Assembly (NCBI GenBank): GCA_024638215.1
Contig: JAHEKS010000010.1
Coordinates: 1-35,508, forward strand
Source of the DNA: Acidobacteriota bacterium
GTDB taxonomy: Bacteria; Acidobacteriota; Terriglobia; UBA7540
Direction: 5' to 3'
DNA: 35,508 nt
Position numbers and translations under genes: made by a program. Under the pieces are notes generated by a model. The model had not been told where the DNA came from, ran no database searches, and saw only the letters and a program-made list of their open reading frames with translations. Below are positions 18,092 through 26,492 of the stretch, one piece after another; position 1 is the first letter of the stretch; each line of letters begins with the position of its first letter.

Positions 18092-18949
18092 CTAGCGCCA
18101 GTTGGGAAACGGCCGCAGGTCGCTGTTCTTCGCGTCCACCAAAGCCTGACGCACCCGCCGGCGGCGCTGGTAGAGCCGCTCCAGCAGGCGGTGGATTTCG
18201 CCAGGCTCGTCACCGCACCATTCGTCGGGAATGCCTTCGGCGCACCGCTCGACTTGCCGCGCCTCCAGATTCTCGACGCGGGAAAGATAGGGTTCGAAAG
18301 ATTGAAACCCTCGCACGCTTTCGTAAACCAGCCGGCGGGGATAAAGGCACCGGATGGGGCTGTCGGGAAAATTCCATTCTCCGTCGTTGAAACAGAATCC
18401 GTGATCGATCATCCAGGGGGAGTAGGAGGCGTTTTCATCAGCGGCGGGACGCGTGAAGATCATCTGCCGCCCGTCGCAGTTGCAGGTCCACTTGTCAAAA
18501 ACCAGGGCGCCGGCAAAGACCGGCGCAAGATCTTCGGCGCGGCGCAGCAAGCGGTCGGGCAGGAAATCCACCACCAGGAATTGACCGGGCTGGCCGGGAT
18601 ATCCGGAGCCGAATTGCAGGCCCGCCGCGCACGGGATGTGCCGCGCAGCCATCTCGAATTCCATTTCCGGGTTGCCGGCGATGAGCTCGGGCGCGACTTC
18701 GACGAAAGCCGGCGGGCGAACCGGCAGGTCAAGAAGCAAGGCAAGGCGGCCCGCCAGCATTTCATTGGCGAGGATGCGCGAATGCTGGGGATTGTTGGAA
18801 AACTTGACGACGTAGTAGTCGCCGTCCTGCGCGCGCAGAAGGTGCGGCTGTGAGGCGCCGCGCATCCGCCGGATGAACTCCACGGCGCGGACGACAGGCG
18901 TCTCCGCCGGCTCGTCGGACGGAAGATTTTGGATCGAAGGTGGTCTCAT
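18092..18949 (-). CDS. HipA-like kinase family protein
   Basis: About 285 residues when started at the ATG on 18947-18949. The kinase fold of the HipA type is suggested by QDGDYYVVKFSNNPQH with a candidate ATP-binding Lys (about 49), the catalytic-loop-like FDKWTCNCDGRQ (Asp152, Asn157, Asp159) and the metal-binding WMIDHGFCF (Asp182). It lacks the N-terminal barrel of classical HipA toxins, and no HipB-like DNA-binding partner is adjacent. This fits the shorter HipA_2-type group. It is co-transcribed with a DUF3037 gene 22 nt downstream. Target unknown; toxin activity should not be assumed. The ORF-track start (19012) is less likely. Confidence 0.78.
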   Translation of the reverse strand: MRPPSIQNLPSDEPAETPVVRAVEFIRRMRGASQPHLLRAQDGDYYVVKFSNNPQHSRILANEMLAGRLALLLDLPVRPPAFVEVAPELIAGNPEMEFEMAARHIPCAAGLQFGSGYPGQPGQFLVVDFLPDRLLRRAEDLAPVFAGALVFDKWTCNCDGRQMIFTRPAADENASYSPWMIDHGFCFNDGEWNFPDSPIRCLYPRRLVYESVRGFQSFEPYLSRVENLEARQVERCAEGIPDEWCGDEPGEIHRLLERLYQRRRRVRQALVDAKNSDLRPFPNWR

Positions 18950-19115
18950 GGAGTCCGGGGCGCGCCCTCGGCGAACCTCGCACACGCACAAATACGGCTC
19001 GGCGCGGCCCATGTAGGCTGGGAAGGTTCTTCAGCCGCGCCCTCGGCCCGGCGACCCCTTCGAGACGGCTGGCCGCACGCCAGCCCGTCCCTCCGACGCT
19101 GGGAGGCCTTGCGCA

Positions 19116-19484
19116 CTAGCGCCGACGCGACTTCTTGCGAGCGGAAGATTTCGCTCTCTTCTTCGAAACCTTTCGCACGGGCTTGCGCGCCTTGGCTGCT
19201 TTCTTTTTCGCCGGCTTTTTTTTTGCGGCTTTCTTCGGCGGGGCCGCTTTGGCTTTGCGTGCCGGCTTGCGCGCCGCTGGAGCGGGCCGTGAAACCTCAA
19301 TCGGAGCAGGCGCGGCGGGGGCGACGGCAGGAACCTGCGGCACCTCGGCCTCGTAGGAGACTTCCTCCTCGAGTTCCTCCTCTTCCTCGCTCATGCCTTC
19401 TTCCTCTTCGCGGTAATCCGAAGAGAGCTCGTCTCCGTATTCTTCCAGATCATCGCCCGGACGGTTCTCATCATCAAACGCCAT
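19116..19484 (-). CDS. Histone-H1-like protein with acidic head and lysine-rich tail
   Basis: About 122 residues starting at MAFDDENRPGDD, where AGGAGG lies 6 nt before the ATG; the track start 19514 is 10 residues longer. The first half is strongly acidic (EEEEGMSEEEEELEEEV). A Pro/Ala linker follows, then a tail of AKK/PAKKK repeats ending in SRRR, like histone H1 tails and bacterial H1 homologues. It probably binds DNA or RNA, with the acidic head tuning that binding. The tail contains nine consecutive A residues on the coding strand. Low complexity prevents firm family assignment. Confidence 0.72.
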   Translation of the reverse strand: MAFDDENRPGDDLEEYGDELSSDYREEEEGMSEEEEELEEEVSYEAEVPQVPAVAPAAPAPIEVSRPAPAARKPARKAKAAPPKKAAKKKPAKKKAAKARKPVRKVSKKRAKSSARKKSRRR

Positions 19485-19576
19485 GCGTTCCTCCTGCCAT
19501 GATGCCTTGTCCAAAATCCACGTCGAGCCCGCTCAATGCTTGCGCGGTCTCAAGGACTCTCGTGCATCGAGGCAGA

Positions 19577-19603
19577 TGTATACCACAGAAATCATCTTGT
19601 CAA
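19577..19603 (-). promoter_or_regulatory. Promoter of the histone-like gene
   Basis: A perfect TTGACA (19598-19603) and TATACA (19577-19582) preceded by TG, an extended -10 form. The spacer of 15 nt is short. The leader would be about 85 nt. Confidence 0.5.
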
Positions 19604-19639
19604 GCGCATCCGCGCCGTGGCGATAGGGTAGAACCGGTT

Positions 19640-21448
19640 TCAGTGCGAGGCCTGGACGACCGCGCCTTTGGTGGCTGTGCGGTCCTTCCGAGCCTGCTCG
19701 CTGGAACGCTTCCTTAGGGCCGAAGTATGAGGGCTGGACCTGCGGCGAGCGGTACGGCGGGGCCGGTAGGAGCTTTCGGACACCACATAGACTCGCAGAA
19801 TCCTGCCCGCGATCAGTTTGAAAGATCGCATACGGTTCCAGCGGCGAATCTCATAAGGCGTCACATCGAAACGATCCGCAATGAGCTCCAGCGTATCGCC
19901 CTTGCGGATCCGGTAACGCAGCAGCCGGCGGCGGCCGCGCTCACGAACTCGTACCAGAGAAGATTGACGCCCCTCGGGAAGCGGCAGCACCAGCCGAGCG
20001 CCTTGGGTGAGCGGGTCGTCGGGGTCGAGCTGGTTGGCGTGCACCAGCGCGGTCCTGGTGATGCGGTATTCCTTGGCGATGCTGGCCAGCGTTTCACCGT
20101 CGCCCACCGTGTGCACCCGCCACCAAATGCGCCGGTCAGGGGGAATCGAGGCGATCGCCTGGTTGTAGGTCTGGGCTGTGCCGGCGGGGAGATTCAAGAC
20201 GAAATCCGGGTTGTTGGCGGGTGTCGTCCAGCGCAGCAAAGAAGGATTCAACCGGATCAAATCCTCGACGGGATGGTCAATGAGCTGCGCCACCAGCCGC
20301 AGGTCCGTAGGAGTGGTGACCCCCACCTGATCGGTCGTAATGGGCGGCTGGGGATGAACGTCAAACCCGTACGCCTGCGGCGTTTTCGCGATCAACGCGG
20401 TGGCCAGAATGATCGGCACATAGTTTTCGGTCTCGCGCGGCAAGGCGTGCAGTCTGAGGAGCTGCCAATAATCGGCGTAGCCGGTCCTCTCAATGGCCTT
20501 TTGCACCGTGATGGGACCGCAGTTATAGGCCGCCATCGCCAGATACCAGTCCCCGAATTCCTGGAAAAGGTCGCGGAGATGCTTGGAGGCCGCCTGGGTG
20601 GATTTAACGGGATCCTCACGTTCGTCCACCCAGCGGCTCTTCTTCAATCCGTACTCCCTCGCCCGGCTCAGCATGAGTTGCCAGATCCCCTTAGCTCCGG
20701 CGCGCGAAAGCGCAAAAGGATTGAAGGTGCTTTCGGCGCCCGCCAGGTAAATCAGGTCCTGCGGCAATCCCTCTTTGCGCAGCGCTTCGGAAATCATGGG
20801 CTGGTAAAGGCCCACGTTGGAGAGGACCTTCTCGATGAATCCGTGGCCGCGCCCCTGGAAGTAGGTAATGACGCCGTCCACATAATCGTTCGAGACGAGC
20901 GGCAAGTCGGAATGGACCGAGTGCAGTTGTTCCTGAACGCGCTCCTTGACCCGGGGATCGACGGAAAAGGTAAGGTCGGAGAAGGACTCGATGGGCGCAG
21001 GCTCGTATTTCTGGTCGCTCAGCGCATCGCCGCGCTCCAGGGTTGCCACCTCAAGCGAGTGAATGTTCTCGACCAGTTTGTCGAATTCGGCGCTGAGCCG
21101 GGCGTCGCTCGCGACGCTGAATTTGGATTGGAGAAGGATGGAAAGCGCACGGTCAAAGTCCTGCCGCGCGTTGTCCATGTTGCTCGCCTGATACTCCTTC
21201 ATGCCGGCCGCGTAAAGAACTTCGGCATGAGTCACCAGCATGTCCACCGCGTCAGGCTCATGCGGGGCAGGCTTGGCAGGAGCGGGCGGAGGCGGCGGCG
21301 TGGGCTTCGGCGCCTCGGCAACCTCCGGCTTGGGAGTTGGAGCGGGTGGAGGAGGCGGCTGCACCACGGCCTGGCGCTTTTCACCGCCGCACCCAAAGAG
21401 AAGCAAGATGAGCAGAAGAGGAAAGCAGGATTTGGACCTTGTCGCCAA
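19640..21448 (-). CDS. mltD: MltD-like lipoprotein lytic transglycosylase with LysM repeats
   Basis: Cleaves peptidoglycan glycan strands at the inner face of the outer membrane. I start it at TTG 21448, which has GGGGA upstream and gives a lipoprotein signal of about 20 residues ending in LLFGC (lipobox). The track start, GTG 21490, adds 14 polar residues. A Pro-rich linker and a TPR-like helical stretch follow. The SLT domain has the catalytic Glu in AGAESTFNP, then GIWQLMLSRAREYGL and AYNCGP. C-terminal LysM-like modules (VHTVGDGETLASIAKEY, YRIRKGDTLELIADRF) bind glycan. A basic tail ends the protein. Single gene behind its own promoter; implies a diderm envelope. Confidence 0.93.
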   Translation of the reverse strand: MATRSKSCFPLLLILLLFGCGGEKRQAVVQPPPPPAPTPKPEVAEAPKPTPPPPPAPAKPAPHEPDAVDMLVTHAEVLYAAGMKEYQASNMDNARQDFDRALSILLQSKFSVASDARLSAEFDKLVENIHSLEVATLERGDALSDQKYEPAPIESFSDLTFSVDPRVKERVQEQLHSVHSDLPLVSNDYVDGVITYFQGRGHGFIEKVLSNVGLYQPMISEALRKEGLPQDLIYLAGAESTFNPFALSRAGAKGIWQLMLSRAREYGLKKSRWVDEREDPVKSTQAASKHLRDLFQEFGDWYLAMAAYNCGPITVQKAIERTGYADYWQLLRLHALPRETENYVPIILATALIAKTPQAYGFDVHPQPPITTDQVGVTTPTDLRLVAQLIDHPVEDLIRLNPSLLRWTTPANNPDFVLNLPAGTAQTYNQAIASIPPDRRIWWRVHTVGDGETLASIAKEYRITRTALVHANQLDPDDPLTQGARLVLPLPEGRQSSLVRVRERGRRRLLRYRIRKGDTLELIADRFDVTPYEIRRWNRMRSFKLIAGRILRVYVVSESSYRPRRTARRRSSPHTSALRKRSSEQARKDRTATKGAVVQASH

Positions 21449-21511
21449 GCGGGTTCCCCGAGCGCGTACTTGCTCCGACGGGACTTGCACCCGCCTGGTA
21501 CGCCAAGGGCG

Positions 21512-21540
21512 ATTCTACCTAGGGCACATCGGAGGGTCAA
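21512..21540 (-). promoter_or_regulatory. Promoter of the mltD-like gene
   Basis: TTGACC (21535-21540) and TAGAAT (21512-21517) are separated by exactly 17 nt on the minus strand, both one base off consensus. Transcription would begin near 21505, giving a leader of about 57 nt to the TTG start or 15 nt to the GTG start. Confidence 0.7.
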
Positions 21541-21745
21541 TCTGAAACTGCCAAGATGCCGCCAAGTTCCTCTTCCACAATGAGATACGAGAGAGGTGCG
21601 TCGCCGTCAGATAGGCAGGTGGCGCCGCCCCAAGCGTGGCGGCAAAGGACACCTGCCATAAAGGCCTGGCCTTGGCGCTTGAAGACAAACGCCGGCGAGA
21701 CCCAATCCGGTGAAGCTTGCCTGGTCCCGGCCTCGCCCGGCCCTG

Positions 21746-22006
21746 CTACTTTTTGTAGTATTCCGCGTTGACAGGCGTGAAACCCGCCCACTTTTCCGGC
21801 AGGTCATCCAGCGGGAAAATGGCGGACACTGGGCACACGGGCACGCAGGCTCCGCAGTCAATGCACTCGACCGGGTCAATGTAAAGCATCGGAACGTCGG
21901 CGAAATTCGCCTCGTCCTTTCGCGGGTGGATGCAATCCACCGGGCAGACGTCCACGCACGCCGTGTCCTTGGTGCCAATACAAGGCTCCGCGATAATGTA
22001 GGCCAT
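21746..22006 (-). CDS. fdxA: 7Fe-type ferredoxin
   Basis: 86-residue small electron carrier. The cysteines follow the 7Fe pattern known from Azotobacter FdI: C9, C17 and C58 would hold the [3Fe-4S] cluster, C21 with C48, C51 and C54 the [4Fe-4S] cluster, and C25 would be free. Motif strings are PCIGTKDTACVDVCPVDCI and CIDCGACVPVCP. AAGGAG lies 7 nt before the ATG. It is transcribed away from a Crp/Fnr-type regulator gene across a gap with two palindromes, which suggests linked control. Its redox partners are not in the window. It could be 8Fe if C25 is used. Confidence 0.92.
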   Translation of the reverse strand: MAYIIAEPCIGTKDTACVDVCPVDCIHPRKDEANFADVPMLYIDPVECIDCGACVPVCPVSAIFPLDDLPEKWAGFTPVNAEYYKK

Positions 22007-22099
22007 GAAACTCTCCTTCCTGTGGTTCAGTCCTGAATGCGATCGGGATGGGCTCGCCCCACCATCTTCACGTTATCCTCCCGGTCAAAGCCCAGCGAT

Positions 22100-22131
22100 G
22101 ACTTAAGTCTTGTTCCGCAAAATCTTTTGCG
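22100..22131. promoter_or_regulatory. Two palindromes in the ferredoxin/Crp-like divergent gap
   Basis: GACTTAAGTC (22100-22109) is a perfect 10-base palindrome. CGCAAAA and TTTTGCG (22116-22131) are perfect 7-base arms separated by TC. Neither matches the standard CRP or FNR half-sites closely. Their place between divergent genes suggests an operator region. Confidence 0.45.
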
Positions 22132-22190
22132 ACGCCTGGACCGGGTCTTAGCTGCGCCCCCCGGTTCATCCCGAGCCGGAGAGATGCCGC

Positions 22191-22937
22191 TTGATGTCCC
22201 AAAGAGTCGTGGAATACGATGAAGCCATGGCAGCTTTGGACCCGGTCGAGACCCTGCAACGCGTGCCTTTCTTCGCCATGCTGCGCGGCGACGAATTGAA
22301 GGGCTTGGCGCGCCACTGCGTGGTTCGCCACGTCGCCAAGGACAAGATGCTTTTCGCCGAGGGTGACTCATGCGAAGGGCTCTTCGTGGTGCAGGAAGGC
22401 GCCATCAAGCTTTTCAAGATGGCCGACACAGGCCGCGAGCAGGTTCTGGTCATTGAGCGCGCCGGCTCGACGGTGGCTGAGTTGCCCCTGTTCGACGGTG
22501 GTAACTTCCCCGCTTCCGCCGCCGCGGTCGAAGACGCCACGCTGCTTTTTCTTCCCAAGCGAGTGTTCCTCGAACTCTGCCGGCGCAATTCCGAAGTCGC
22601 TTTCGCCGTCATCCGCACGCTCGCCTGGCGGTTTCGCTACATGACCAGCCTGGTGGAGGAGCTTTCCCTCAAGGAAGTCAGCCACCGCCTGGCACGATTC
22701 CTGCGCGACCGGGCGCTGCGCTCCGGCGTGCGCACCAAGCGCGGCGTGGAGTTTCCACTGGAAGAAACCAACCAGGAAATCGGCGCGGAAATCGGCACGG
22801 TGCGCGACCTCGTCTCGCGCAACCTGCGGCAGCTTGTGGACCGCGGCATCATCAAAATGGAACGCCGCAAAGTCCTGGTGCTCGACATGGCCGAGCTCGA
22901 AGCCCAAATCGCCGGCTCCAAGCGCGCCGCTGGCTGA
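22191..22937 (+). CDS. Crp/Fnr-family transcription regulator
   Basis: 248 residues. The N-terminal cyclic-nucleotide-type beta-barrel (about 25-125) includes LFAEGDSCEGLFVVQEGAIKLF and a partly kept phosphate-binding cassette, AELPLFDGGNFPASAAA. The dimer helix follows (about 130-160). The C-terminal winged helix-turn-helix is ETNQEIGAEIGTVRDLVSRNLRQLVDRGIIKM (about 192-223). It lacks the N-terminal Cys cluster of oxygen-sensing FNR, so the signal is unknown. TTG (22191) and ATG (22194) are adjacent start candidates behind GGAG; Met13 is also possible. It diverges from the ferredoxin gene and ends 9 nt from the convergent GH172 gene. Confidence 0.92.
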   Translation: MMSQRVVEYDEAMAALDPVETLQRVPFFAMLRGDELKGLARHCVVRHVAKDKMLFAEGDSCEGLFVVQEGAIKLFKMADTGREQVLVIERAGSTVAELPLFDGGNFPASAAAVEDATLLFLPKRVFLELCRRNSEVAFAVIRTLAWRFRYMTSLVEELSLKEVSHRLARFLRDRALRSGVRTKRGVEFPLEETNQEIGAEIGTVRDLVSRNLRQLVDRGIIKMERRKVLVLDMAELEAQIAGSKRAAG

Positions 22938-22946
22938 AGTGGCCAG

Positions 22947-24080
22947 TCATTTTCCTGCGTTACCCGGCCCGCCTACAGGATAGAGTTTCGGCAGGCGCTC
23001 TTCCACCGGCGGCAGTGGCGGGAACGGCGCGTGCGGCTCGGTCTGATACCAGTAGGCGACGCTATAGAAATTGTCGGAGCGGTGATTGGCGTGCCCGTGC
23101 TCGATGGTCACGCGGATGGATTTGGTGAAAGGGATGGGCGAGTCGAGATGAAACCTGTAAACGGACCACTTGGCCCCCGCCTCGTATCCGCCGTTGACCG
23201 GCACGCCGAACAGCAGATAGTTTGAAGGCCCGGCGGAAAATCCCCACGCGCCCAGAAAATAATCCTCCGAGCCGGTGCCGTTGATCGAGGGCAGTTTCTC
23301 GCCGTCCACGAAAATCATGTCGTCGCCTTCGCCCCACCAATCGTCCTGGTTCTGCAGGATGCTCATCGTCACGCCCGCAAAGTGGCCGCGCCCTTTGGCG
23401 TCAAGGAAAACGTAATTGCCCTCGCCGTCCAGATTTTTCTTGTCGTTCACTTTCGGGTCGCCGTTTGATTTCCAGTCGTTCGTCCAGCCCTTGCAGGGCG
23501 TGCACTGGTTGAACTGGGCGTGGAAATACATCGTGTCGGCAGCGAGCGGGCGCGAGTATGCGCGATAATCAATATTGTAGTAGAAGGAGTTGACGCGCTC
23601 GTGCCCCTCGTTCGTCACCGTGATACGCGCGTGCTTCTGGAAAGGCATGGGGAAAAAGCAATTGAGCGCTTTGTCAGAACCGACCGCTAACGGCAGCGAC
23701 TGGTACATGAAATAGTCGCCGTTGCCCAAGCCGAAAAAGTCGCCGATGGGCGCTTCCACGCTGGGTGTCGCTTCGTCGTCCCAATACATGCGCAGGACCA
23801 GTTTTATTAGGTGATATTTCTCCGGCGACGAGATGGTGATCCAGAGGTGGGAGATGGCTCCCGGGCCGGGCTCGTCGAGCAGCGTCAGCGTTTCTCCGGG
23901 AGCGACGGGGCGGTAGTCGGCGTTAGCGCCCGTACGGTCATAGCTTGAAACGCGTTTGAGAACGTAGTCGTGCGGTTCGGGCAGGCTCCACAGCAGGTCG
24001 CTCAGGCTCGCCGGATTTTGGGCAAGCGCCGCACCTGCCGCCACCCAAATTGCGAAAAGAACCAAAGTGAGTTTGCGCAT
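22947..24080 (-). CDS. Secreted GH172 (DUF2961) family protein
   Basis: 377 residues from the ATG on 24078-24080, which has GGAGG 6 nt upstream; the track start is 7 residues longer. A signal peptide (MRKLTLVLFAIWVAAGAALAQ) sends it out of the cytoplasm. The body matches DUF2961, now glycoside hydrolase family 172: GPGAISHLWITI, EAPIGDFFGLGNG, PMPFQKHARITVTNEG and the near-catalytic GTGSEDYFLGAWGF. Characterised members act on difructose anhydride or alpha-fructofuranosides and on arabinofuranose-containing glycans; the substrate here is unknown. It stands alone, divergent from the trmH-like gene. Confidence 0.9.
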   Translation of the reverse strand: MRKLTLVLFAIWVAAGAALAQNPASLSDLLWSLPEPHDYVLKRVSSYDRTGANADYRPVAPGETLTLLDEPGPGAISHLWITISSPEKYHLIKLVLRMYWDDEATPSVEAPIGDFFGLGNGDYFMYQSLPLAVGSDKALNCFFPMPFQKHARITVTNEGHERVNSFYYNIDYRAYSRPLAADTMYFHAQFNQCTPCKGWTNDWKSNGDPKVNDKKNLDGEGNYVFLDAKGRGHFAGVTMSILQNQDDWWGEGDDMIFVDGEKLPSINGTGSEDYFLGAWGFSAGPSNYLLFGVPVNGGYEAGAKWSVYRFHLDSPIPFTKSIRVTIEHGHANHRSDNFYSVAYWYQTEPHAPFPPLPPVEERLPKLYPVGGPGNAGK

Positions 24081-24131
24081 CAGTGCCTCCGCGTGGTACA
24101 TCCAATTCGAACACAGGATAAGGGTGGCGCG

Positions 24132-24140
24132 ATTTTAGCA
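24132..24140 (-). promoter_or_regulatory. Extended -10 promoter of the GH172 gene
   Basis: TGCTAAAAT on the minus strand is an extended -10 (TGnTAAAAT), about 50 nt upstream of the ATG. No clear -35 is seen, as expected for this promoter class. Confidence 0.5.
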
Positions 24141-24211
24141 CGGCAAGGGTCTGAACGCGGCGGAAAGGCCGCTCGCACCGGCGCCGGGCGAAAATCCGAC
24201 GCGGAAGACGC

Positions 24212-25060
24212 ATGGTCATGAACACCTCGGGATCGCAGCGCGAAAGATTCCGGCATATCGTCAGCCCGTCGAATCCTGTCCTCAAGATCTTTCGCCGCGC
24301 GCTGCTCGACGGCACCACGCGGCAGGGCTGGCTGGGGATGGAAGGGCCGCTGCTTTTGGAGGAAGCGCTCAACGCGCGCCCGGCGGCCATCGTTCAATGC
24401 GTGCTGGTCGGGGAAAGTGCTGCGACCAAGTTTCAGGCCTTGCTCGATCGCGTCCCCAAAGAGGCCGAACTGGTGAGCGTGTCCGACCGGATGTTCGAGC
24501 AGATTGCCGCCACGCAAACGCCGCAAGGCGTAGCGGCGCTGGTGGAAATTCGCCCGCCGGATTTCGACGCGATCCTCCTGCGGCGCGGCGTGGTTCTCTT
24601 GATTGCCTGCGGCATACAAGACCCCGGCAACATCGGAACCATCGTGCGCAGCGGGCAGGCGCTGGGCGCGTCGGCGCTCATCACCCTGCGCGAGACCGTG
24701 AGCCCGTTTAACCCCAAAGCCGTTCGCGCTTCCGCTGGCGCCGTGCTGCGGCTGCCCATTATTCGCAACCAGGACGCCGGTCCGCTCTTCGCGCGCCTGC
24801 GCCGCGCGCGCGTCCGCATTATCGCCTCCGACCGGCACAGTCCATCGTCGCTCGCCGAGGCTGACTTGAAAGGTTCGGTTGCATTTCTGATCGGCAAGGA
24901 AGCGTCCGGGCTTCCGCCAGAGGTGGCCCGCGCCGCGGACCTGTTGCTGAGTATCCCCATTCGCCCGGAGACCGATTCCGTCAACGCCGCCACCGCCGCC
25001 GGCATCTTTCTCTATGAGGCGGCGCGGCAGCGCGGCTTCGCCTATCGAAGAGAACCATGA
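24212..25060 (+). CDS. SpoU/TrmH-family RNA 2'-O-methyltransferase
   Basis: 282 residues. The N-terminal substrate-binding domain (about 15-110, SPSNPVLKIFRRALLDG...WLGMEGPLLLEEAL) is followed by the knotted SPOUT domain. Motif 1 is PGNIGTIVRSGQALGASAL, motif 2 FLIGKEASGLPPEV and motif 3 IPIRPETDSVNAATAAGIFLYEA. These bind SAM in the trefoil knot and methylate ribose 2'-hydroxyls, most likely in 23S rRNA (RlmB/TsnR-like). The exact nucleotide cannot be predicted. The stop overlaps the rarA start by 4 nt (ATGA), so the two are translationally coupled. An ATG at 24218 is an alternative start. Confidence 0.92.
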   Translation: MVMNTSGSQRERFRHIVSPSNPVLKIFRRALLDGTTRQGWLGMEGPLLLEEALNARPAAIVQCVLVGESAATKFQALLDRVPKEAELVSVSDRMFEQIAATQTPQGVAALVEIRPPDFDAILLRRGVVLLIACGIQDPGNIGTIVRSGQALGASALITLRETVSPFNPKAVRASAGAVLRLPIIRNQDAGPLFARLRRARVRIIASDRHSPSSLAEADLKGSVAFLIGKEASGLPPEVARAADLLLSIPIRPETDSVNAATAAGIFLYEAARQRGFAYRREP

Positions 25061-26400
25061 GCCTGTTCGGAACCACTCCCGAATCCTCCTCCTCGGCTGG
25101 CCCGCGCCCGCTCGCCGACCGCATGCGCGCCGAGACTTTGCAAGAATTCGTCGGCCAGCTTCACATCCTCGGACCCGGCAAGCCGCTGCGCCAGCAAATC
25201 GAGCGCGACGAATTGCACTCGATGATCCTGTGGGGACCGCCGGGCTCCGGCAAAACGACGCTCGCCACCATCATCGCGCGGAAGACCAAAAGTGAATTCG
25301 TACGTTTCAGCGCCGTGCTTTCCGGCATTCGCGAAATCAAAGATGTCATGGCGGCGGCGGAAAAAGCGCGCCATTACGGCCGCCGCACCGTTCTCTTTAT
25401 TGACGAAATCCACCGCTTCAACAAGGCGCAGCAGGACGCCTTCCTGCCTTACGTCGAACGCGGCGACATCGTGCTGATCGGCGCGACTACGGAAAATCCT
25501 TCCTTCGAAGTGATCGCCGCGCTGCTCTCGCGCGCCAAGGTTTACATGCTCTCGGCGCTTTCGACGGACGAAATCGTGACGCTGCTCGAGCGTGCTCTTC
25601 ACGACGAAAAACGCGGCCTGGGCGCAACGCCGGTCTCGATCGCGCCCGAGCTGTTGAAGCAGATTGCTGTTTTTTCGAACGGCGACGCGCGGGCAGCGTT
25701 CAATACTCTGGAGACTTCGGTGGCCGCGGCCGACCGCGACTCACAGGGCCGCGCGCTCGTAAGCGAGAAAATCGTCGAGGACGCCATCCAGCGCAAGATG
25801 CTCCTCTACGACAAGGCGGGCGAAGAGCACTACAACCTGATTTCGGCGCTGCACAAGTCGGTGCGCAATTCCGATCCCGACGCCGCGCTTTACTGGCTGG
25901 GCCGGATGCTCGAAGCGGGCGAAGACCCGCTCTACATCGCGCGGCGCGTGATTCGCATGGCGTCGGAGGACATCGGCCTCGCCGACCCCAACGCCCTCGG
26001 CGTGACCGTCGCCGCCATGCAAGCCGTTCACTTCGTCGGCATGCCGGAAGGGAACCTGGCGCTCGCCGAAGCCGTCGTGTACCTGTCGCTCGCGCCCAAG
26101 TCGAACGCGCTTTACACCGGCTACGGGCAGGTGGCCGAGGACGCTCAAAAGACCTTGGCCGAGCCCGTGCCAATGCATTTGCGCAATCCGGTCACAGGGA
26201 TGATGGCTAATTTCGGCTACGGCAAAGGCTACAAGTACGCGCACCAGGCGGAGGACAAGCTCACCGACATGACGTGCCTGCCGGAAAATCTTCAGGACCG
26301 GCAGTATTACCGGCCCACGGACCAGGGCTTTGAGAAAAGGCTGAAGGAAAAACTCCAGGCCATCCAGGAATGGAAGAAAAAGCACGCCAGAAAAGAATGA
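25057..26400 (+). CDS. rarA: Replication-associated recombination AAA+ ATPase RarA (MgsA)
   Basis: 447 residues, a clamp-loader-like ATPase of the RarA/Mgs1/WRNIP1 family that acts at stalled replication forks. The N-terminal PLADRMRAETLQEFVGQLHILGPGKPLR is the family box. Walker A is GPPGSGKT (60-67) and Walker B TVLFIDEIHRFNK (111-123). The sensor GATTENPSFEVI follows. The C-terminal oligomerisation domain holds ISALHKSVRNSDPDAALYWLGRML and YKYAHQAEDKLTDMTCLPENLQDRQYY. Coupled to the upstream methyltransferase gene. The downstream ada gene starts about 90 nt later on the same strand. Confidence 0.97.
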   Translation: MSLFGTTPESSSSAGPRPLADRMRAETLQEFVGQLHILGPGKPLRQQIERDELHSMILWGPPGSGKTTLATIIARKTKSEFVRFSAVLSGIREIKDVMAAAEKARHYGRRTVLFIDEIHRFNKAQQDAFLPYVERGDIVLIGATTENPSFEVIAALLSRAKVYMLSALSTDEIVTLLERALHDEKRGLGATPVSIAPELLKQIAVFSNGDARAAFNTLETSVAAADRDSQGRALVSEKIVEDAIQRKMLLYDKAGEEHYNLISALHKSVRNSDPDAALYWLGRMLEAGEDPLYIARRVIRMASEDIGLADPNALGVTVAAMQAVHFVGMPEGNLALAEAVVYLSLAPKSNALYTGYGQVAEDAQKTLAEPVPMHLRNPVTGMMANFGYGKGYKYAHQAEDKLTDMTCLPENLQDRQYYRPTDQGFEKRLKEKLQAIQEWKKKHARKE

Positions 26401-26492
26401 AGAAAAAACTTCCATCGCAAGCTCCGGATAGTTTCCCCGGCGCCGGTCGCCTTACTATGACTCCTGTAGCGAAGCTTCCGGAGGCTGAGAAA

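Noticed and set aside
18950-19115. Gap between the histone-like stop and the HipA-like start
   Set aside because: Open frames here are short extensions or shadows; no promoter, RNA gene or repeat was convincing.
21465-21500. tRNA T-arm-like string GGGTGCAAGTCCC on the minus strand
   Set aside because: No matching acceptor, D or anticodon stems were found around it, and it lies at the start of mltD.
21537-21791. 84-aa minus-strand ORF downstream of the ferredoxin
   Set aside because: It overlaps the ferredoxin 3' end in another frame, has no ribosome-binding site and its end covers the mltD promoter.
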